From Cryptomeria japonica (lineage: Eukaryota > Streptophyta > Pinopsida > Cupressales > Cupressaceae): a stretch of 64,000 nt of DNA. The position numbers and the translations under genes are program-made. Of the stretch, positions 1 through 11,458 are shown one piece after another. The notes below the pieces were generated by a model, which worked only from the letters and a program-made list of their open reading frames with translations, ran no database searches and was not told where the DNA came from. The stretch covers positions 144,962,897 to 145,026,896 of the forward strand of contig NC_081407.1 of the NCBI RefSeq assembly GCF_030272615.1, given 5' to 3'. Numbering within the stretch: the first letter of the stretch is position 1; the number at the start of each line of letters is the position of its first letter.

Positions 1-1370
1 GTCTAAGTTTCACGAAATACCTTAGCAAGCTGAAATTTGGAAAACTCCCAAATTCATCTTAAATGCCGAAAATGTCATTGGCTTACAAAACGACTCAAGG
101 AGCCGAATAGGCTTCAAAATTTTGCAAAATGACCTTTCATACCGAAAATCGTTTAGTCTTGCAAAAGGGTCTAAATGGCCGAAGTTCAGCATTTGAAGGC
201 AAAATTAGGCAACAGAGATAAAATCGTGAATTTCACAAAAGCATTAAGTAGGCCGAAATTTGGAAATATAAGTAAAGGTTTCAAATCGGCTAAGTAGGCC
301 GAAAAGTAAACTCTCAAACCTCCTCATAACCTGAAAATAAGGCCAAGTCTTGCATTTTCTCTCCGAGGGCCGAATTTGGGGGTCAAAGGTAAAACGCTAA
401 AAGTTTATAAAACTTTCAAACTCGCCAAAATGCTCAAAATGTTCTCAGGCCGAAAATCGCGTGATTTCCCCAAGAGGCCAAAAACGTAGGAGTATGAAAC
501 TGGCACATTTTACCTTGGTAGCCTGAAAGTTATCCAACCCGAAAACTGAACTTTGAAAATGGGCCAAAAATCCCGAAAATAGAATATCGCGAAAATTGAA
601 AGGGGGTTTTGACTTTTTAAATTGGCAAAATGGCCACTCAGGCTGAAAATCGCGATAGATGAGAAAACGTTGAACTTTAAAAAACTTTTCAAAACACCAT
701 CTTAGCCGAAAATCGCGAGTTAAGAGGAAAGGCTTTATTTTCATAAAAGCTTGCAAAAGTGCCCTTTGGGCCGAATTTCAGGGGCCTAGGTCAAAACGCA
801 AAAGTTTCTTAACCCTGAAATTGGGCAAGAAGGGTAATATTGCGCATAACGTCCAAGTTTGCATTTTATGCCTTTAGCTCGAAATGAAAATAGAGGCAAG
901 ACGTTTTAATTTTGTAACTTTTCAAAGTAGCCTCCTAGCTCGAAAATTAAGTGGGCAAACATTGTGATTTTAAACTTGAATTTTGCCTGTTGAACCCGAA
1001 ATTGCCAGAAGGGAGTTTAAAACGTAAAAGGTAAATCTTGCAAAACCTCCAGTATTCCCGAAATCACTAAGAGCTCTCAAAATCGGCTTTTAGGCCGAAA
1101 TTGCCAGGAACAACTAAATTCGTGAAGGAGTAAAAGCATTAAAACTTTGGAAATTTTCAAAATGACCCTCCAGGCCAAAATTGGCAAAGTCACCATTTAG
1201 GCCGAACTTCAATAATTCAAAATGGCTTTTAGTCCGAAAATGCCAATGTAGAAAGGGGCGTTAAGACTTAGATATTTTCAAAACCAATTTGTAGGCCTAA
1301 ATTGAACAATAGGGCAAAATCACTATTTCGCCAGTAAGCCAAGAAGCTTTAGTGGATTCAGATCGCCCAA
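1..1370 (+). repeat. Degenerate array of CCGAA-type words inside the LTR
   Basis: The words GCCGAAA, CCCGAAA and GCCTGAAA recur at roughly 37-80 bp, for example at 65, 102, 142, 178, 252, 298, 369 and 449. The spacers are AT-rich and poorly conserved. No credible coding frame crosses the region. Its place upstream of the TATA box matches that of the hairpin array in the LTR at 17899. Confidence 0.65.
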
Positions 1371-2063
1371 ACAACATCAAGACAAAGGATTGGATTTCAC
1401 GTTCGAAGAGAAAGACGACATTTAAAGGATACATCTCACAAAGAGCTTCTCGAAGCCAGGCGTTAAAATTTTATGTTTGTTAAATTAAATTATTTAATTT
1501 TTCAAATTGATTGATTAAAGTGAAATCAATGATTTGCAAGTCGTAGGACCTCATCGCAGAAAACCAGGAGAAGGCCTGAAAATGCAAATCGAAGAAGGAT
1601 CGCAATCAAGGCCTGGCGCTAAACGCTAAAGAGGAAGATGCAGGAACGTGCTGCTGGCGCGAGATCTAGACCGAACATTGGGAAGCATGTCGCATGCCAC
1701 CAGGACAAGAAGTTGAAGTCCACCACCGGGACCAAAGACCAAAGAACACTCCGAATGCGGCAAGTCTATGCATTCTCAGGAAAAGTGCACAACTGGATTT
1801 AATTCCAGGAATTCAGTTTTAAAAATTGAAATTGTTTTATTGTAAAACTGCCTATGGGTCCCGCACAAGATATTTTTGTGGACAGTTACGTCCAACTGCC
1901 AAATTGACCGATTTAAAGCCAAATAGTGGCAGGTAGTTGGAATTATGGTTGGTTCGATAATTGAGAGTTTAATGGGCATGAGTTAATGCTGCTAGCTTTT
2001 GGAAGGCAGGTCAGGACCCTTGGATGCAGTCCATCCTAGCCTTTGATTCATATTGTAAAAATC

Positions 2064-2070
2064 TATAAAA
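2064..2070 (+). promoter_or_regulatory. TATA box of the LTR
   Basis: TATAAAA is followed by a GA/GTTAG-rich stretch, typical of the start of R in this family. It lies about 800 bp before the LTR end, as in the related LTRs at 16716 and 21930. No telo-box is seen upstream, unlike those LTRs. Confidence 0.55.
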
Positions 2071-2863
2071 GGAAGAGGCCTTTCTTTTGTAAAGGGTTAG
2101 ATAGTTAGAGTTAGAGGGTTAGATTTTAGAAGTTAGAATAGGTTAGATCTTAGCAGTAGCATAGAAATGCTACAGAAATTGTTGCAATAGGCAGCTGAAA
2201 TCAATATATAAACATTGATTTGGTGTTTATTGTCTTGCTTTCATCATGTTTGCATGGTTTCTTTTAGCATTTTAGATAGATATTTCTATTTTGGGTGTGT
2301 AGGTATTTGATAGAGTCAGGGTCATATAATTGAGGATATACTGATTGTGTATCCTTTTGTATGGTTTACCCGAGCCTTTAATTGTGCTTAGTTCAATTGC
2401 AGGTGTTTGTCTAAGCTGTGCCAAAATTGGGTGCTTAGCCGTGCATCTCCAGTCTGAAAATCTTCCAAGTCCCTTTGAAGATTGCATCGTTCCTGCAAGG
2501 TTGTGAGCTATTCTGGCCAAGCAGGGATTGGTAGTGTTGAATCCGTCTACCCGCATACCAGTCTTGTTAATTTTAGGTCTCCTAAACCCTTCCCTTTTGA
2601 TTTTATTACGCAATTCGAGAATCGCAGCAGACTAGCTTATTGCAAAATGCAAGTCCCCTTGTGCTCCCAACAAATCACATCGACCGTTGAGCTATCCTGC
2701 AGTCAAGACTTGACAATTGAAACCTTGAAGTTGTCCCCATTGATCAATTGAAACAGCATTAGGGATTTCCTTATCTCAAGAGAGGATAGGATACTCAGCG
2801 AGTACATTCTATTCTGCGTTGGCCGGATGGAGTTGTAGCAATGCGATTTCAGACACGTCAACA

Positions 2864-4140
2864 CTACCTTCCTTGGCGGTACACAACATATTTAAAGAAC
2901 CCGACGGTTGTCGAGAGGTACACAACCGTGAACCAACCGACACATAACTACCCAAGAGTGACAACTCACTTAATACACTGTTGGGTAACCAAAATTATCA
3001 AACATAACAATACGCATTTTATGCCAACTACACAGGTTGAGTCTTAAAATATGTTTGTATCCCCTGCACCTGCGTGCTAAGCCTTAGTATTTATCACAAA
3101 GGGCACATTTTTCACTAAGGAGCCATGTTGAAGATACATAGACCACAACAACAGACTTGTTTGTTTGATGTGAGCGAAGTATGAGGCGGATGGGGCACCC
3201 TACAATCATGATTCAAAGCTTTATATATAGAGCTGGCTGTTTGTAAGTTTCTATTACCTGAAATCGTATATACTTTTTTTGTATTGCTAAAACATTTACA
3301 AGCCTTGGTAATGAGACTGCCAAATTTGAACATGAGTAGAAGCATGGAATTAAGGCTGCGTAATAATCTCTAAAACTCTCTGTCTGAAAACATTTCCAGA
3401 ATTATATGCTATTCTGTATTCTGTATAAAACATAAATGAGGATTTTTCTAATCATAGTTTTGAAGTCAATGTGATGGAATTGGAAGTTGTTAACAATGCC
3501 ATTATAATTTGCCTTGTGATATCATGATGTTGATGCACATATAACAATTGTTCTATGCTAAATTAAGACTACACTATTTTTTAAGTGAAAATCATGATTA
3601 GGTTTAAGGTTCAGCCAAATTGTATTTATCCCCTATGTACTTATGTTTATTACCAATAACCTTGTTTGGTTGATAGGGATATGAAGCCCTTTCATCTTGT
3701 ACACCTTGAGGTCAAACATATTAGAGGATTATGATTAAGTCTTAATTATCCAAATATTACTAATTAAGGAAAGCCAAAATGTATGAGTCTCGATCCCATA
3801 CTATCTTTAACCATTGATCTTTAACCAGAAAGTGTTTTGTTTGCTGATTATTTTTCTTTCAGATTTCATTCACATAAAGAACATTCAAAGGAACATAGTA
3901 TATTGAAAGTACGATAGAAAACATAATGCATTTAATCAACAACTTCATCATTAATCTTTTTCTATCTCATTCAAACAACTGAAAATCAGATGTAATACAA
4001 AGCAGACCTGAAAATAGTTGTCTATCATGAAATTGTCACTCAGAAATAATCAGCAACCAAATCTGGGCAATAAAAATGAGGCAAGAGGGGATTTGGTGGA
4101 TATCTTCAAGTCTCCAAACTTTGCCAAATCTGCTCGAGCT
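2864..4140. other. Unassigned segment between two LTR ends that face each other
   Basis: The segment lies between the plus-strand LTR end at 2863 and the minus-strand LTR end at 4141. It contains no long ORF and neither side starts with a primer-binding site. An 8-bp perfect inverted repeat (ACGGTTGT / ACAACCGT, 2904-2911 and 2922-2929) is the only local structure I see. Confidence 0.4.
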
Positions 4141-4491
4141 TGTTGACGTGTCTAAAATCGCATTGTTGCAAACTCCATATGGCCAACGCAGAATAGAATA
4201 GCCAACCGATTATCCTACTCTCTCTTGAGATAAAGAAGTCTCTAATGCTGTTTTCTAAGTTTGATCAAAGGAGACAACCTCAAGGTTTCTTTTGTCAGGC
4301 TTGACTGCAGGATTTTTCAGTGATTTGATGTGTTTATGCTGGAAACACAAGGGGGACTTACGTTGAATGGGTAATTTATAGATAAGTTCCCTGGAACTTT
4401 TATAATCTTTCTATCAGATGATTTCGGTTACTTTGATACTGTTTTAATGAGACTGCAGATCTTCTGAATAAAAAAGGGGAAAAAGGAGGGA

Positions 4492-4496
<5 letters not shown>

Positions 4497-4559
<63 letters not shown>
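4497..4559. repeat. (GA)n microsatellite
   Basis: About 31 uninterrupted AG dinucleotide units sit in the R/U5 part of the minus-strand LTR, read as CT in the LTR sense. Confidence 0.97.
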
Positions 4560-4562
<3 letters not shown>

Positions 4563-5040
4563 GAAATGTAAATTCTAACTAAGATAGCAAATTCAGTCAA
4601 GCAGACAGACACCTCCAGGAAACTAGATTAAACATCACCAGCTGCTCAAGCACAATGTTTGCATAAATCCAGTGCAATCTTCAAAGGAGAAACAAGATTT
4701 TCATGTTATCAAGTACAGTATTAGAACTTTTACATTCATAGTATGTGTTTGATAACCAAACTAAGCATGAAAGGTCCAGATTAACCATGCAGAAAGAAAG
4801 GCAATCAGCCGTTCCCTAATGGTGTGGACTGCAAGGATTCTATCAGATGCTTGATTGAAAAACGCTATGCAAAATAAATAAACATAACTGAAAGATTTCT
4901 AAATTAAGTGAAGAAGGAGACCATGCACTCACAAGGAAACTTGAAAATAGCCTTAATTCTTTGCATTAATTCCTGTAAATTTCTCCAGAGCTTTCGCAAC
5001 AATCCAAGAACTTCTTACAAAAAAGAGGGAAAACCAGTCC

Positions 5041-5050
5041 CTTAAATAGG
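5041..5050 (-). promoter_or_regulatory. TATA-like box of the minus-strand LTR
   Basis: On the minus strand CCTATTTAAG precedes a stretch resembling R of the other LTRs (TTTTTTGTAAGAAG). It lies about 900 bp before the LTR end at 4141 and 240 bp after the ORF stop. Confidence 0.4.
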
Positions 5051-5290
5051 CTTCAAAAAGGATGAATGGCCTAGATTTAATCTAAACAAGTGGCCCAAAT
5101 TCATCCATAAAGCATGGCTGCCCATACCCATAAATGGGAGTCAAATATCAACAACCACTCCAAAATGGGCAATAACTACCCAAAAAGGGATAATTACAGC
5201 AATTTGAAATAATCCCAAAAGGTGCATCAATAAAGTTTTACATTTGTTGACCAAAAGTCAACTGTCACTTTTTGGTGCAAAAGTGCACTT

Positions 5291-8200
5291 TTAAGATTTA
5301 GAGGGAAAAAAGCACTTTTGAGAAATTACTTTCTCTATTTCAGTCTCACACTCCTTTTCTAGAAATTGATCTTCGCCATGCAAGTATTCCCGCCATAAAT
5401 CACGACCTGCTGCTCGTTCCTCGTGAACGTATTCCTGGAACCTGATACATAACTGGAAGAGCAGACTAAATGGAGGCATGGGAGGATGGCGAATTTTGTA
5501 TTGCATGCCCTCGAGATACTGGTCCACATGTTTTAAACCGTCCTTCTAGTTGGAGCGATTACGCTCAAAGCATAATATGTCTGAATGGAACTGACCAGCA
5601 TAACTCAAGTCCTTAGTGGAATAGGTAATCCTATCCGTTCCCAATCTTTCTTCCCAGTCCGGTCGGATTGCATTATCGGACAAGTCGTTTATCCATCCTG
5701 AAACCATTGATCAGAGGATGGTCTTACCTAGTTCTTGCATGTTTCCCATAATCACTTCACATGCGTCACTCTCCTTGTCAATAATTTCTTTGGTGTCGTT
5801 CTTCATGGTGATAGTCCAGTACCACTCCTTAAGAACACTGATGCTATGAGGATCTAGGATGGCGGACAATGTCGGAATTTGCGCGTGTCCAGAAAAGAGC
5901 TCTCATGAGGGGAAGGGTAGTGGCTGCCACTTCGTGCATGTGAAGGGATTCCCTCTTTACCTCTAATAACTTGACTAGAGTGAGCTCTCGATGGAGGGCC
6001 ATTTCTTTTACTTCCTTAAGGATTTGCTCTCCCTTTTTCTTGATGTCTTGCATCCATTCCCTGACGGCCTTTGCGGTGTCCCGTACTCCTTCAAATTCTG
6101 TTGTGGTCCTTTGCGCCAATGCTGTCGGGGGAATATGGGATTCAGAGGCATTGTGCAATGGCCTTAGGAGTTGATCGATGTATCCTTTGGCTTGCTCAGC
6201 ACGAGCCCAATACATGTCCTTTTCAGCTGTGATCTCTTCGAGCTGCCTGAGTATATTCTGCACTGAATCCTTAAATTCTTCCTTTTCTTGCTCTTTAGTG
6301 GCTTGTTCGATGGGGACAGTTGTGATGCTATAATCTGCCAGTGTAATCTGATCTGTTGGCTTGTCTACAGGCGGGGTGGCAATGTGAAGAGTGCGGTTCC
6401 TTTGCTCGTCTTTGGTCACTCTAGAATATGCCCTGGGCTTTTTCTTCCCCTTAGCTTTTGCTTGGTCTATGCGCGAGAAGATATCTTCTAGATCAATGGG
6501 TGGTTTGGTGGCGGCCTTGCGCTGGGCTCTGGCAATCAACCACTCTTGAGGCACTGTCTGGGTTGATGATAAGGTTAAGTCTGCATTCTGTTCTCTGACG
6601 TTCTCAATCGACTCGCCACAGATTCGCAGCTGCCCTACCATCAGAGGAGTGAAAGAGGTGTGAAGCTCTTTGCTCGCAGCTGAATTCTCCCCTATTTCGT
6701 TGAACAACTGCTTGACATCTTCATGTGATTGTTGTTCTTCAGTTCTTTCGAGCTCATGAGTCTCATCTATCCTTTTCTCTCCTTCGACGGTGGAGTCATC
6801 TTTGGCTATATTGTGGAGCAGCAACTCGTGACGGCTTTGTTGAGTAGGTTCATGCACTTTGACCCCCTGGGTGGATGGAATCTCTCCTCCTATTTGGTTA
6901 CCCAGTTCGGTCAATTCGAGGGCTCTTAGCTCAGTGTCTAGCACATTGGGCGCAGGAGGATCATTGGCTTCAAATGCATCGATGTCGCTCTGGGAAGGCG
7001 AAGCAGGTATACAATCCAATTCTACTGCATCGTCGGATGAACTGGGGTCTTTTGAAGATGAAGTGACCTTTGGCCTCTTTATAGGAATCTTTTCCCTTCT
7101 TGTTCTTTTGGACATCCGAGTCCCTTTGCAAGCCTTAGCCTTCTTCCTTTTCTCTGGTTTCTCAGTTCCTTCCCGAGGTGCACTAGACGTTCCTTCATCT
7201 TCTGAAGACTGAGAATCGAGGTTGCCCATTAAGTGGTAAGTGAACTGGACTCCCTCATGGATTAGCCTTTCGATCTGCTGATGTAACCATTGATCTGTGT
7301 ACCTTGCTGGGGCTGCCATGACTGCCTCGAAATCAGTGATTGGGTCCTGGGACCAATCAACGCCTGGAAAGAGATGCCTTACTGCTTCAAATTCTCGGAC
7401 CTGAAGGCAATTCCCTGAATCTATGAGCTGATCTGGGACCCGACGGTATTCAAAGAGCCACATTTGCTGCACACTCAGTCTAGAATATTCCCATCCCCTG
7501 ACCTCGTAGTCATCAGAGCAATTTTTCCAATAGTCTTCAACTGATTCCTTTGCTCTGTATTGCCTACCATGGGCTCTTTTCGCCATATTATCATGATCGA
7601 AATATTTTCTTGGAAAATGGTCCTGTAGGCCATAAGAGGCCAACTCTGCAAGGGACTCTTCTGCTAGTGTAGGGGTCTTTAAGTGGACATCATGGTTGCC
7701 TATGATCATAGGGAATGTGAATCCAGCCTGCTTGCTTTCTCGAAGTAAGATGCCGGCCAAGCGTGACTGCCTTGTAACCTCCATAAGAATTACTTTGTCG
7801 GTTGGATACCATGGAAGTCGGAGGGGAGCACCATCAAAGCCAGCTATTCGGATGTAGGAGAACCTTGGGAACTGAATGAACCAGGCTCCATACCTCTGTA
7901 CTAGAGTAGTAGCTTTCTCTGAGGGCCTTATGTGTAATCCTCCTTGCATTAGCCTGACCAGGCGCATTGTGAAGGCATCGTTGACGCGCTCATACTGACT
8001 TACTGCATAAGTCGGGCTGCTCTTTTCCCTCTGAGCTATATCTTGGTAGTGCAGTTGCGGGTAACAATCATAGACCTTCACCTGACCGGGCCCATTACCA
8101 ATTTCACCTTTCATTATCAATCCTGGCAGTGGCTGGTTCTTGGCGAACATATAGACCAAATAAGATGTCATGGTGAAGTACTTCTTCGTTTTGAGCTCAA

Positions 8201-8938
8201 TCAGTTGAGTGTGGATGTTATCGCTTATGATCTGGGCCCAGTCAAACTTAGACTTCTCGGCGAAGACTTGCTTTGTAAAATAGAACATCCACTCTTCAAA
8301 GTAGTTGGACTTAGGAAGTCCCATGACTCGGCTGAGTAATGTGACCATATCCCCATGTTCATTATGAAAATCACTTCGTGGGGTCTTCTTCCCAATTCTG
8401 GCACTCAAAAGCCTCTTCTCTTTGTACCATTCTTCGTTGATCAGTGCTTTGCATCGCGCCGGATTCATATCATATGCCCTTGTGCTTCATCTATGGTTGT
8501 AGCTGTGGGATTGTTTGGAAAGGGGATGTCAAATGCATCAGGAATGGCCTCAGGAGAGAAGTCGGCGATAGTCATATTCTCGAGGAGCACTAGTCTGGAA
8601 TTTGGTTCATAATGCCGGGCAGCCTCTACTACTAATTCATAGTTCTGTATCGCTGGAGGAAATCCCGCCGCTTGGGCGATGCCACTTTCCACCATCTGCC
8701 TAGGCCTGCCATATGCGTCGGGTGAGAAGACCCGATTCCTGAAGTCTTGAATATCAATATGGCCAAGGTCGGTATCATCGATATTGTCCTAGACACTCTG
8801 AACCTTCGATTCCCTCAATCCTCCTCTTTGATATTGATACTTCATCCTTTCGACCTTACGCGGGATATCTGATTTGGATGCTCGCGATGTCTCGGCTGTA
8901 GCGGGCGTCTTTGATGATTCTACCGTTGATTTAGGCAT
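5291..8938 (-). pseudogene. Large retroelement-associated ORF of unknown function, decayed
   Basis: The best start is the ATG at 8938. The frame then runs about 1216 codons to a stop at 5291, broken by TAG (8789-8791), a frameshift where two frames overlap in ATGA near 8467, another frameshift near 5870, TGA (5711-5713) and TAG (5546-5548). The 874-codon uninterrupted core is 5844-8468. Within that core the first ~400 residues look folded, with many aromatic residues, for example FEEWMFYF, FDWAQIIS and FTMTSYLVYMFA. Residues ~420-480 are Ser/Lys/Arg-rich and residues ~700-860 look like coiled coil. There is no gag zinc knuckle, protease, RT, RNase H or integrase motif. A relic of the same protein (shared pattern L-x-IATP-x2-DK...DY-x-I) lies at 60757-60954 inside another LTR of the family. 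I know similar ORFs only as hypothetical proteins of conifer repeats; the function is unknown. Confidence 0.65.
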
Positions 8939-9065
8939 TTATCCTGCACAGCCGGATGCGGATTACGAGGTGATACAAGAAAAGCAAGGCGGGTTAGATA
9001 GAAAAATACTCCAGCATGCCAGGATTAATTTAAAATTTAGATTGGACATGGAGCGACATTTCTAG

Positions 9066-11430
9066 CTAAAAAGGGCTTGATCAATTTTAAACCAAAATAT
9101 TCATAAACGATTTTATACTTATCACTTTCTGGATTTTAGGTTAGTTTCAACAGAGACAAAGCATGAAAAGTTCTCCTAAGTTTGAAAAAAAAGATGCAAT
9201 TTCTGGTGAAGCCTTAGGAGTGAATTCTAGATTTCGAGTGCTTTGAACAACGTTTTATAAGCGAGAGAGATGCAGATTTCAAAAATTCAAGCATTTTGAT
9301 CAAATTTCACGCATTTGTCTATTTGATTTAAGCATTTTCAGATGATCATACGAGACAAAGCGTACTTACCTGATGAGAGTGGATGGCGTATGATTGCCCG
9401 ACCTTGCCGCGTGAAATAAACGGACGATTCTGCAAAGTTTCGAATTTCAACGGTTATCTTCTTGATTTAAACTTTTCGCGGTTATTGGACGAAGGAGAAT
9501 TTATCATTTTAAATGGTTTTTTTACCCTGGGTAATTGGCAACCTGAATTTGAATGATTTGGGATAGTTAATGCAGCGTTTTACCTTGAATACGATTTACG
9601 CGAAATTGGCTCTGTCTCCCTTTCAAATCTGACGTGATCTTTGTTTGCACGAAATGTAGCAACGTTGAGGGATGGTTATCAAATTTTAAATTTTCCAATC
9701 TGGGCCTGCGTGCAGCGATTTTGGAGAAGTGGAGGATTTTAAAATTTCGAATGATTTCACCTTTCAACTTCAGACCTTGGAGAGTTTGGAGGCCCCTTTG
9801 AAATTTAAATTTTGCCTTCTATTCGATCCCAAGGGTAAACTTCGGATCAATAACATTTTCTTCTTTGCAAATTTCGCGTTTCACATTTCGTGATTTTCAG
9901 ACTTCTGGCGAATTTCGGAGCACTTGGGTTTTAGTGAGCTGAAGTTTTTCGGAGGAATCACACTATTTGCAAGAAAACTTTGGACCTACCTCAGGCAATT
10001 TAACGTTATTTGCAAGCTTCGCAAAACCTTGGAGTCATGGCCTCCTTCGCGATCTTGGTGATTTCTGGCGAGTTTCGGAGCTCACCGCCTTGGAGAAAAC
10101 TTCGGAGCTTTAACACCTCTTCTTTTGTGATTTGCCATTTTTCGCGATTTTAACCTGTTGGAGATTTGGGCGTTTGAAGTATATTTCGCGATTTTGAGAC
10201 AAACTTCAGAGCTTCAAGCGTTTTGCATTCATTGAAATTTCGGACCTAGGGAATGATTTTGCTTATTTCGGAGCATATGGATGTTTTCGCTAATTTCGCC
10301 GCCTTTCACTTTCGGCTCCAAGGTCTGATTTTGAGGATTAAATGTGAGTTTCGGAGCTTAAGACGCATTGTGCAAAGTCGAGGCTCTTTGGAATTTCGGA
10401 GCAAAGGTCCGAATTTGGGGCTTTTTAGCGAACTTTGGACCTTTACGCCTTTCTTGCAACTTTCGACGCTTTTCACGTTTTCCAAAATCGCCCCGGGGTC
10501 CGAAAATGAGGACTTCAAGTGATTTCGGAGCTTAAAGCATTTTTGGAATACTTCATGTTTTACATTCTTATCCCAAGGTCCGAATTTGGGTATCTTAAGT
10601 GATTTCAGACCTCAAAACACTTTTGGTGAATTTTAAAAGGGACTTCGGACCTAAATGCTCTTTTTATAAATTCGATACACTTTCATTTACCCCCCCAGGG
10701 TCCGAAAATGAGGCTCATGGCAAGTTTGGGACCTAAACGCTCTTTTTACAAATTTTGGAGCTTCAACGCCCCTTTTGCGATTTGCCATTTTTTAAATTTC
10801 AGAGCTAAAGTCCGAATTTGGGGCTTCAGGGCAGTTTTCGGACCTTGAGGGTCTTTTGGGAATATTTCGCGTTTTTACATTCTCCAGTTTTCACCCCAGG
10901 GTTCGAATTTGGGCATTTTTTAGTGATTTTCAGACCTAGAGCTACCTTTTGCAATTTTTTAAAAGCATTTTACATTTTTTCGGACCAAATGGGAAACATC
11001 AAATTTTGAAATTTTTGCCCCAGGGTCCGAAATTCGGCCCCCTGGGCGATTTTGGCAACTTTTAACGTAGTGAAATTTCAACCCTTTTGGCCTCTGGGTC
11101 CGAAATTTGGCCCCTAAGGCAATTTTGAAAACTTACGTAAAACATCGGACCTCAGACCAGTTCTCGCTAGATTCTACAAATTTGGATCTTGGAGGCTTCG
11201 AAATTCTAAGGCATTTGGGCAAGTTTCACAACTTCGGCATTTTAGCCAGAAAATTCGCTCCTTCACCAGTAGGCGAAAATCATCCTTCATTCAAATCCTA
11301 CAAACATTCGCGGGGATAAACCTTATGCAATCTGCTTCGTAGCCCTTGATATCATCACTTTACGGACCAGTCGCAGACTCGCTCAAAAAGACACAAGACA
11401 CTCTGCGCGAAACTTAGCAGGGCAAAGACG
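9066..11430 (-). repeat. Degenerate CCGAA / GGTCCGAA array
   Basis: Words such as GGTCCGAAA, CTCCGAAA and GGACCC recur every 40-80 bp or so with AT-rich spacers. Read on the minus strand it resembles the array at 1-1370. The region has no coding frame I can support. Confidence 0.6.
9253..9259 (-). promoter_or_regulatory. Candidate TATA box ahead of the U3 ORF
   Basis: TATAAAA on the minus strand lies about 315 bp upstream of the ATG at 8938. A perfect splice-donor-like CAG/GTAAGT also occurs further upstream on the same strand (9361-9372). Both are short motifs and may be chance. Confidence 0.25.
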
Positions 11431-11458
11431 AAAGGCTCAAAACAGGAAGGGGGGACCC

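Larger units (their letters stand above)
1..2863 (+). mobile_element. 3' part of a long retrotransposon LTR (start lies outside the window)
   Basis: The segment has the same order as the complete long LTRs further right: a degenerate array (1-1370), an AT-rich stretch near 1480-1520, a TATA box at 2064, then about 800 bp of R/U5. It ends in CGTCAACA at 2863, the terminus shared with the LTRs ending at 22787, 30971 and 62169. The last 230 bp are closely matched in reverse complement at 4141-4370. No primer-binding site follows 2863, so this is a 3' LTR or a solo LTR rather than a 5' LTR. The LTR start is not in the window, so no target duplication can be checked; the right-hand flank is CTACC. 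Confidence 0.7.
4141..11458 (-). mobile_element. Long LTR unit (minus strand) with a reading frame in its U3, truncated at its start
   Basis: Read on the minus strand: a CCGAA-type array (11430-9066), a large decayed ORF (8938-5291), a TATA-like box (5050), R/U5, then the terminus CGTCAACA at 4141. The last 230 bp match the LTR end at 2863. No primer-binding site follows 4141. The placement of the ORF inside the LTR is inferred by analogy with the LTR at 58625-62169, which is bounded by a recognisable start and a PBS and carries a remnant of the same ORF between array and TATA box. The conserved LTR start (TGTTGTGAC and the CCCCAT hairpin) is missing at the right end, where a chromovirus LTR begins. 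The alternative, a 1-kb 3' LTR next to internal sequence, cannot be excluded. Confidence 0.55.

Noticed and set aside
445-756. 103-aa minus-strand ORF in the CCGAA array
   Set aside because: Chance open frame in a degenerate repeat; composition follows the repeat words.
4400-4612. 70-aa ORF with a poly-Ser/Leu run
   Set aside because: It is the translation of the (GA)n microsatellite.
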